Source: Carthagonibacter sp032251515 (GTDB lineage Bacteria > Gemmatimonadota > Gemmatimonadetes > Palauibacterales > Palauibacteraceae). Taken from it: a stretch of 19,999 nucleotides of DNA. This document shows positions 15,173 through 19,999 of this stretch, piece by piece (positions within the stretch are counted from its first letter, which is position 1; the number at the start of each line of letters is the position of its first letter). The notes under the pieces were generated by a model, which was not told the origin of the DNA, searched no databases, and saw nothing but the letters and a program-made list of their open reading frames with translations. The stretch covers positions 1-19,999 of the forward strand of contig JAVVDU010000040.1 in the NCBI GenBank assembly GCA_032251515.1, in the 5' to 3' direction. The translations under genes were made by a program, and so were the position numbers.

Positions 15173-16366
15173 ATGACGACAGGACGAGTTCGGCCGGCGC
15201 GGCGGCCCGCGGCGCTGCTGGCGGCGGCGATGGCCATGCTGGCGGCGGGAGTCGCGCCCCCGCTCGTGCCCGCGGCGGCGGCGCAGGCGGAGTCCCGCGA
15301 CGTGCAGCGCGTGAAGGGATCCGACCGCTGGCGCACCGACTTCTCGCAGGCGAGCGTGCCGCTGTCGGAGATCCTGTCGGGAGGCCCGCCCAAGGACGGG
15401 ATCCCCTCTATCGACCGCCCGAAGTTCGAGAGCGCCGGCGACGCCGACTGGCTGGGCGAGCGCGACCCGGTCCTCGTGGTGGAGCACGGGGGCGAGGTCA
15501 AGGCGTATCCCCTCGGCATCCTCGTGTGGCACGAGATCGTGAACGACGAGGTGGGCGGGCTGCCGGTGGCCGTCACCTTCTGCCCCCTGTGCAACACGTC
15601 GATCGTCTTCGAGCGGGAGGTGGACGGCCGGGTGCTGGACTTCGGCACCACGGGACGCCTCCGGCACTCCGACCTGGTGATGTACGACCGGCAGACCGAG
15701 ACGTGGTGGCAGCAGGCGATCGGCGAGGCGATCGTCGGCGAGCTGACGGGGACGCGCCTCACGCTCGTCCCGGCCAACACGCTGGGCTGGGAGCGGGCGC
15801 GGGAGCTGTACCCGGACATTCGGGTCCTGTCGCGCGACACGGGCTTCGAGTCGTATCGCCGCGCCGGCCGCTACGGGCGCAACCCCTACGAGCGGTACGA
15901 CAGCCGGCGCCGCCCGTACGAGCTGTTCCGGGGCCGCACCCCGGACGACCTGCCGGCGCTGGAGCGGGTGGCCGCGTTCGACGCCGGGAAGGGCTGGGCG
16001 GCCCCGTTCGGGGCGCTGGAGCGCGAGAAGCGGGCCGAGGCGGAGGTCGAGGGCCGGCCGGTGGTGGTCTTCTGGTCGCCCGGCGCCGCCAGCGCGCTCG
16101 ACGCCTCCCGCATCGCGGCGGGCCGCGACGTGGGGCAGTCCGCCGCCTTCGACCGCCGCGTGGACGGACGCACCCTCTCGTTCGAGCCGGTGAAGGGGAG
16201 CGACGGGATGTTCCGCGACCGGCAGACGGGATCGACCTGGAACATGGCGGGCACGGCCATGGACGGGCCGCTCGCCGGCAAGCGGCTGGAGCCGGTGGCC
16301 CACTCCAACCCGTTCTGGTTCGCCTGGGCCGCCTTCAAGCCCGACACGGAGATCTGGGCCCCGTAG
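15173..16366 (+). CDS. Exported DUF3179 domain protein
   Basis: The protein has 397 residues. ATG at 15173 is chosen because GGAG lies 9 nt upstream and the reading begins with a clear signal peptide: basic start, hydrophobic run at about 13-27, AAAAQ end near 35-38. The remainder matches DUF3179, with the segments KAYPLGILVWHEIVND, TFCPLCNTSIVFER (C137 and C140), FGTTGRLRHSDLVMYDRQT and the C-terminal HSNPFWFAWAAF. The family has no established biochemical role. The conserved CPLC pair could bind metal or form a disulfide, but this is inference. The gene is divergent from the selenoprotein gene and convergent with the M14 peptidase gene, with only 9 bp between the stops, so it is probably transcribed alone. 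Confidence 0.88.
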   Translation: MTTGRVRPARRPAALLAAAMAMLAAGVAPPLVPAAAAQAESRDVQRVKGSDRWRTDFSQASVPLSEILSGGPPKDGIPSIDRPKFESAGDADWLGERDPVLVVEHGGEVKAYPLGILVWHEIVNDEVGGLPVAVTFCPLCNTSIVFEREVDGRVLDFGTTGRLRHSDLVMYDRQTETWWQQAIGEAIVGELTGTRLTLVPANTLGWERARELYPDIRVLSRDTGFESYRRAGRYGRNPYERYDSRRRPYELFRGRTPDDLPALERVAAFDAGKGWAAPFGALEREKRAEAEVEGRPVVVFWSPGAASALDASRIAAGRDVGQSAAFDRRVDGRTLSFEPVKGSDGMFRDRQTGSTWNMAGTAMDGPLAGKRLEPVAHSNPFWFAWAAFKPDTEIWAP

Positions 16367-16375
16367 GTCCCGCCG

Positions 16376-18046
16376 TCAGGGCGCGGCGCCCGGCTCCGGG
16401 AGCGGGACGCCGCCGGGATCGGTGGCGGCGCGCCCCACCGGGAACACGCCGTCGTCCGATTCCACCACCAGCCCCCACGCGGCGAAGCCGTCGTCCGAGC
16501 GCGGCTCGAGCAGGATGGCCGCCAGGAGGCCGAGCGGCTGGGCGGCCGGGACGACGTACGTGCCGGCCGGCAGATCCTCCGTCCCGGTCCGCCACACACC
16601 CGACAGGTCGCGCAGGTGCCGTCCCTCGTACTCCCGCTCCGAGGTCCGCGCTCCCTCCAGCTGGAACCGTGCCACGGCGGCCCGCGCCGCGGCCTCGAGG
16701 CGGCGCACGTGGATGCCCTGGGCCCGCAGCCGCGCGGCGGCATCCCCGGCGTCCGGCGGGAGCAGCCACGCCGCCGGCAGGGCCTGCACGTCCGTCCCCT
16801 CGAACCCGGTGAAGTCCGGCATCCGCTCGGACCTCGTGACGTCGAGGCGGCGGAGGATCACCTCGCCGCTCCACGGGTTCCGCTCCTCGCGCACCTCGCC
16901 GAGCAGGACCTCGATCGTGTCGCCCCGCACCGGGGTGGCGCGCAGCGGCATCTCGCGTCCGGGCCGTACGGCGGCGTCGGCCCGCTCCACGATCTCCCGC
17001 AGGCGGGAGGCGTGGCGGGCGGCGTAGTCGAGCAGGGCCGTGACGAAGTGGCGGTGCGCGCCGATCCGTTCCGCGAACGTGGCGTAGGAGTAGGCCTCGC
17101 TCAGGATCCCGAAGCGGTTCCGCAGCCCGGCCCAGTTCGTGGTGAAGCGGGGACGGTGATCGAACGTGTACCAGCCCCGCTCGCCCCGCATGCCGAACGT
17201 CCCGGGAACGTTGCCGTAGTGGAACGTCTCTTCGCCGTGGCGGGCGCGGATGGAGTCGGTGGCCGCCGGCAGCCACCGCTCGCGCAGTTCCTGCACGATC
17301 TCCGGGTCCGTGCCCGGGTGCAGCGGCGGCGCGTAGGTAAGGTGGTAGCCGTGGATCGTCCCGTTCGTGGTGTGCAGGTCGACGAGCACGTGCGGGTCCA
17401 GCTCGACGAGGAGCCGGGCCAGGGAGCGCGCCTCGGCGGTCGCGAGCTTCGTGTTGTCACGGTTCAGGTCGAGGCCGCGCGCGTTGCCGCGCCGGCCCAT
17501 GCCGCCCAGCGGTCCGTGCTGACGGGGGCGGTTGCGCAGGTCGATGCGCTCGTTGCCGTCCGCGTTGTAAATGGGAGCCACGAGGACGACCAGGGAGTCG
17601 AGCCACGCGTCCCGCCCGCCGGCGGCGAGCTCGCGGGCGAGGGCGAGGGCCGCCTCCTTCCCCGCGACCTCGCCCGCGTGGATGTTCGCCAGCACGAGCA
17701 CCCGCAGGCGCGGATCGGCCCGGATCTCCGCCGCAGGCGTCCCGGCGGGGACGCCGAACACGACGAGCGGCAGCGGCCGTCCCTCCTCCGAGTAGCCGAA
17801 GCCGCGCCGGTACAGCCCCGGCACGGCGGCGGCGAGCGAGTCCAGGAACGCGGTGACGTCCGCGTATCGGGACGTCTCCACGAAGCCGGTGCGCTCGGGG
17901 CGGGTGGACGGCAGGGCCACGGCTTCCGCACGGGTGTCCGCCTTTTCCGCCGCGGCGGACTGGGCGGCGGCGGGCGACGGGCCGGCGCCCGCCGCGAGCG
18001 CCGCGGCGGCGCACAGGACCGCGCCGCGCGCGGCCCGCCGACTCAC
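16376..18046 (-). CDS. Exported M14-family zinc metallopeptidase
   Basis: The protein has 556 residues. GTG at 18046 is chosen because GGAGGGG lies 3 nt upstream and the reading starts directly with a signal peptide (VSRRAARG, a hydrophobic run, AAAAQ near 26-30). The M14 carboxypeptidase zinc site is intact: H123-A-G-E126 in NIHAGEVAGKE and H225 in VDLHTTNG. The catalytic glutamate is most likely E317 in FGILSEAYSY. A DLNRD segment supplies the substrate-binding region. The C-terminal 200 residues are an extra beta-rich domain seen in large bacterial M14 proteins. It should trim peptides or degrade protein in the periplasm or outside the cell. It is the last gene of a minus-strand operon, 22 bp after the YIP1-like gene. 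Confidence 0.92.
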   Translation of the reverse strand: MSRRAARGAVLCAAAALAAGAGPSPAAAQSAAAEKADTRAEAVALPSTRPERTGFVETSRYADVTAFLDSLAAAVPGLYRRGFGYSEEGRPLPLVVFGVPAGTPAAEIRADPRLRVLVLANIHAGEVAGKEAALALARELAAGGRDAWLDSLVVLVAPIYNADGNERIDLRNRPRQHGPLGGMGRRGNARGLDLNRDNTKLATAEARSLARLLVELDPHVLVDLHTTNGTIHGYHLTYAPPLHPGTDPEIVQELRERWLPAATDSIRARHGEETFHYGNVPGTFGMRGERGWYTFDHRPRFTTNWAGLRNRFGILSEAYSYATFAERIGAHRHFVTALLDYAARHASRLREIVERADAAVRPGREMPLRATPVRGDTIEVLLGEVREERNPWSGEVILRRLDVTRSERMPDFTGFEGTDVQALPAAWLLPPDAGDAAARLRAQGIHVRRLEAAARAAVARFQLEGARTSEREYEGRHLRDLSGVWRTGTEDLPAGTYVVPAAQPLGLLAAILLEPRSDDGFAAWGLVVESDDGVFPVGRAATDPGGVPLPEPGAAP

Positions 18047-18068
18047 CTGCCCCTCCGTGCCGCCGGGA

Positions 18069-18608
18069 CTAGCCACCCATCACGCCCGACATGCCGCCCA
18101 CCGAGAGACCGAGCAACAGCACGGCGACAGTGGTCACCAGCCAGCCGAGAAACGCGGTGAGGATCGCCTTTCCGGTGCCGAAGTCGAGCGCCTGTCGAAT
18201 CGCCACGATGCCCGTCGCGAGCAGCCAGAGGCTCACGACGAGCTCGACCGGGCCGGAAAGGAAACCCACGACGCCCAGCACGGCCAGCACTCCCGGGGCC
18301 TGGGCGTAGCCGAGCGTCCGCAACAACTCGCCCCACGTCGCCGTGCCGCCCAGCAGCTTGTCGCCGATCAGGTAGGTGAGGCCGGCCCACAGCAGCCAGC
18401 CGAGCAGCGCCGCCACCACGCCGGCGAAGATCCCGCCGAGACCATGGCCGGAGCTCCCGATCCCCCGCGCCACGGCCACGATCAGCACCACGAGACCGGC
18501 CTGCTGCGTCAGGGCGACGTTCGCCTCGACCTCCTCGTACGTGGCGACGTCGAGCTTCGCCGCGCCGAGCATCCGGTCCAGCAGCGTACGCCGTGTCTCC
18601 GTCTCCAT
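18069..18608 (-). CDS. YIP1-like integral membrane protein
   Basis: The protein has 179 residues. ATG at 18608 has GGAGGA 4 nt upstream. A short charged N-terminus (METETRRTLLDRMLGAAKLD) leads into YEEVEANVALTQQA and then about five hydrophobic spans, with glycine-rich turns. This layout resembles bacterial YIP1-family membrane proteins, whose function is not established. The spacing to its neighbours (20 bp after the transporter gene, 22 bp before the peptidase gene) indicates co-transcription. The family assignment rests on topology and the N-terminal pattern only. Confidence 0.7.
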   Translation of the reverse strand: METETRRTLLDRMLGAAKLDVATYEEVEANVALTQQAGLVVLIVAVARGIGSSGHGLGGIFAGVVAALLGWLLWAGLTYLIGDKLLGGTATWGELLRTLGYAQAPGVLAVLGVVGFLSGPVELVVSLWLLATGIVAIRQALDFGTGKAILTAFLGWLVTTVAVLLLGLSVGGMSGVMGG

Positions 18609-18628
18609 CGTTTCCTCCCGTGCTCCGG

Positions 18629-19951
18629 TCAGGCCTGCGCGGCGGGAGGGCCTCCCGCCGCCGCGATCCCCGCGGCCTCGTCCACGGTCCACAGCAGGGC
18701 GGCGCCGACCGCGAAGAACAGCAGCACCGTCGCCACCCCGAGCCGCTGCCCGCCGACGCCGGTGACGACGCCGAGCAGCAGCGGTCCCATGAACGAGGTG
18801 ATCTTCCCGGAGAAGGCGAAGAAGCCGAAGAACTCGCTCCGGTGCCTCTCCGGGGTGAACCGGCCCATCAGGCTGCGGCTCGCCGCCTGGTTGGGGCCGA
18901 GGAACACGCCGATGATCCCGCCGGCGACCCACAGCCACAGCCGGCTCGGGGCGGCGACGGCGATCATCACGGCCAGCGCGAGCGCCACCAGGCTGATGAG
19001 GATCGTCCGGCGGCCGCCCAGGCGGTCGTCCACGAAGCCGAACGCCCACGCGCCGAGCCCGGCCGCGATGTTCAGCATCATGCCGAAGAAGATCACCTCG
19101 TCGAGGCCCATGCCGAAAGTCCCGGCCGCGTAGATCCCCCCGAACGCGATCACCGTGACGAGCCCGTCGTTGTAGACGAGGCGCGCGACGAGGAACTTCG
19201 CCACCTCGCGATACCGCCCCAGCGAGCGGATCGTGCGGCCGAGCTCGCGGAACGCGCCGCGGACCCCCGCCTCGCCGGGCGCCGCGGCGCCCTCCGGCAC
19301 GAACAGGAACATCGGCAGGCTGAACGCCAGGAACCAGCCGGCCACCAGCAGGTTCGTGGCCCGGAACCGGAAGTCGCCCTCGGCAGGCAGCCCGAACCAC
19401 GGCGTCTCGGGCCGCACGAACCCGAACAGGGCCACGGCCATCGCGGTGAGCCCTCCGGCGTAGCCCAGCGCCCAGCCCCAGCCCGACACCCGCCCGATCC
19501 GGCCCGGCGCGACGATGGCCGGCAGGAAGGAATTGTAGAAGACCATCGCCACCTCGAACGCCACGTTCGCGACGATGAACACGAGGATCGCGGCGACGGC
19601 GGCGCCGCGCCCGGCCGGGGCGATGAACGCGAGGCCCGCAGTGGCGGCGCAGCAGACCAGGGTGGCGGTCAGCAGGTAGCGGCGCCGGTGGCCGGAGCGG
19701 TCCGCCTGCGCCCCCAGCACGGGCGACAGCACGGCGATGATCACGGCGCTGGTGACGATGGCGCGGGACCACAGCACCGTGCCGTGAGCAGGATCCCTCC
19801 CGAACGCGCCGCTGAAGTAGGTCGAGTAGATGAAGGTCACGACGAGCGTCGTGAAGGCGGAGTTCGCCCAGTCGTACAGGCACCAGGACGCCACCGCCCG
19901 CCCCCCGGGGCGGGCGGTGACCTCAGGGGGCGCCGACGTCTCCGTCACCAT
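18629..19951 (-). CDS. MFS transporter of the UMF1/Atg22-like family
   Basis: The protein has 440 residues with about twelve membrane spans. The opening CLYDWANSAFTTLVVTFIYS is the signature of the UMF1 (unknown major facilitator) family related to yeast Atg22. DRSGHRRR after the second span matches the basic cytoplasmic loop of MFS proteins. A central cytoplasmic region (about residues 225-250) separates the two six-helix halves. Atg22 exports amino acids from the vacuole, but bacterial members have no proven substrate. ATG at 19951 or GTG at 19948 may be the start; the nearest GGAGG lies about 15 nt upstream, farther than usual. It is the first complete gene of the minus-strand operon. Confidence 0.88.
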   Translation of the reverse strand: MVTETSAPPEVTARPGGRAVASWCLYDWANSAFTTLVVTFIYSTYFSGAFGRDPAHGTVLWSRAIVTSAVIIAVLSPVLGAQADRSGHRRRYLLTATLVCCAATAGLAFIAPAGRGAAVAAILVFIVANVAFEVAMVFYNSFLPAIVAPGRIGRVSGWGWALGYAGGLTAMAVALFGFVRPETPWFGLPAEGDFRFRATNLLVAGWFLAFSLPMFLFVPEGAAAPGEAGVRGAFRELGRTIRSLGRYREVAKFLVARLVYNDGLVTVIAFGGIYAAGTFGMGLDEVIFFGMMLNIAAGLGAWAFGFVDDRLGGRRTILISLVALALAVMIAVAAPSRLWLWVAGGIIGVFLGPNQAASRSLMGRFTPERHRSEFFGFFAFSGKITSFMGPLLLGVVTGVGGQRLGVATVLLFFAVGAALLWTVDEAAGIAAAGGPPAAQA

Positions 19952-19999
19952 CGGTTCCGGGGGTTTCCTCCGCCTCCGGCCGCAGGGTCACGCGGACGT
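19923..19999 (-). CDS. Possible C-terminal end of an upstream gene, cut by the window edge
   Basis: On the minus strand an open frame enters from beyond the window and stops at TGA 19925-19923, ending VRVTLRPEAEETPGTDGDGDVGAP. Its third codon positions are mostly G or C. An acidic, low-complexity tail is typical of protein C-termini. It would overlap the transporter start by about 29 bp and explain that gene's distant ribosome-binding site. Only 24 codons are visible, so this could be chance. Confidence 0.35.
   Translation of the reverse strand, partial: VRVTLRPEAEETPGTDGDGDVGAP

Noticed and set aside
14845..16812. A 655-codon plus-strand frame overlapping the DUF3179 gene and the selenoprotein start
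   Set aside because: It runs through the tandem repeats and two real genes in another frame and has no domain features.

Overview
This is a very GC-rich bacterial window (strong G/C at third codon positions, GTG starts common) holding ordinary chromosomal genes at high density. No stretch over 300 bp lacks a gene, and I see no insertion sequence, phage gene or CRISPR array. A complete alternative complex III operon, a Wzi-like outer-membrane barrel, a secreted M14 metallopeptidase and a DUF3179 protein together suggest a Gram-negative, respiring bacterium of the Gemmatimonadota type. That placement is an impression from gene content, not a phylogenetic result.

Layout, left to right. (1) 1-350, minus strand: a tRNA cluster read as Val(GAC), Asp(GTC) and a third tRNA cut by the window edge, with a good sigma70-like promoter and a GC hairpin in its leader. 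(2) 469-2136, plus: a Wzi-like outer-membrane protein. (3) 2299-9851, plus: six tightly packed genes, actA-actB-actC-actD-actE-actF, encoding alternative complex III, a quinol:electron-acceptor oxidoreductase that replaces the bc1 complex. No terminal oxidase gene lies in the window. (4) 9876-14963, minus: a gene for an AhpD/CMD-family protein, then the E1 component of 2-oxoglutarate dehydrogenase, then a FAD-linked oxidase with its own upstream palindromes. (5) 15173-16366, plus: a secreted DUF3179 protein. (6) 16376-19999, minus: an apparent operon of a UMF1-like transporter, a YIP1-like membrane protein and an M14 peptidase, with the possible tail of another gene at the right edge.

The most interesting object is the AhpD-like gene at 14364-14963. 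Simple ORF calling splits it in two at an in-frame TGA. That TGA falls exactly where the second cysteine of the CxxC redox motif should be (C86-F-Y-U89). All the other AhpD active-site residues are at the expected spacing (E74, C86, U89, H93), and a perfect 7-bp stem with a GGC loop begins 11 nt after the TGA, as expected of a bacterial SECIS element. I read it as an unsplit selenoprotein of 199 residues. It lies 23 bp upstream of the 2-oxoglutarate dehydrogenase E1 gene. In Mycobacterium tuberculosis, AhpD is reduced by the lipoyl E2 and E3 components of 2-oxo acid dehydrogenase complexes, so the pairing suggests a selenium-dependent peroxide or disulfide reductase drawing electrons from the TCA cycle.
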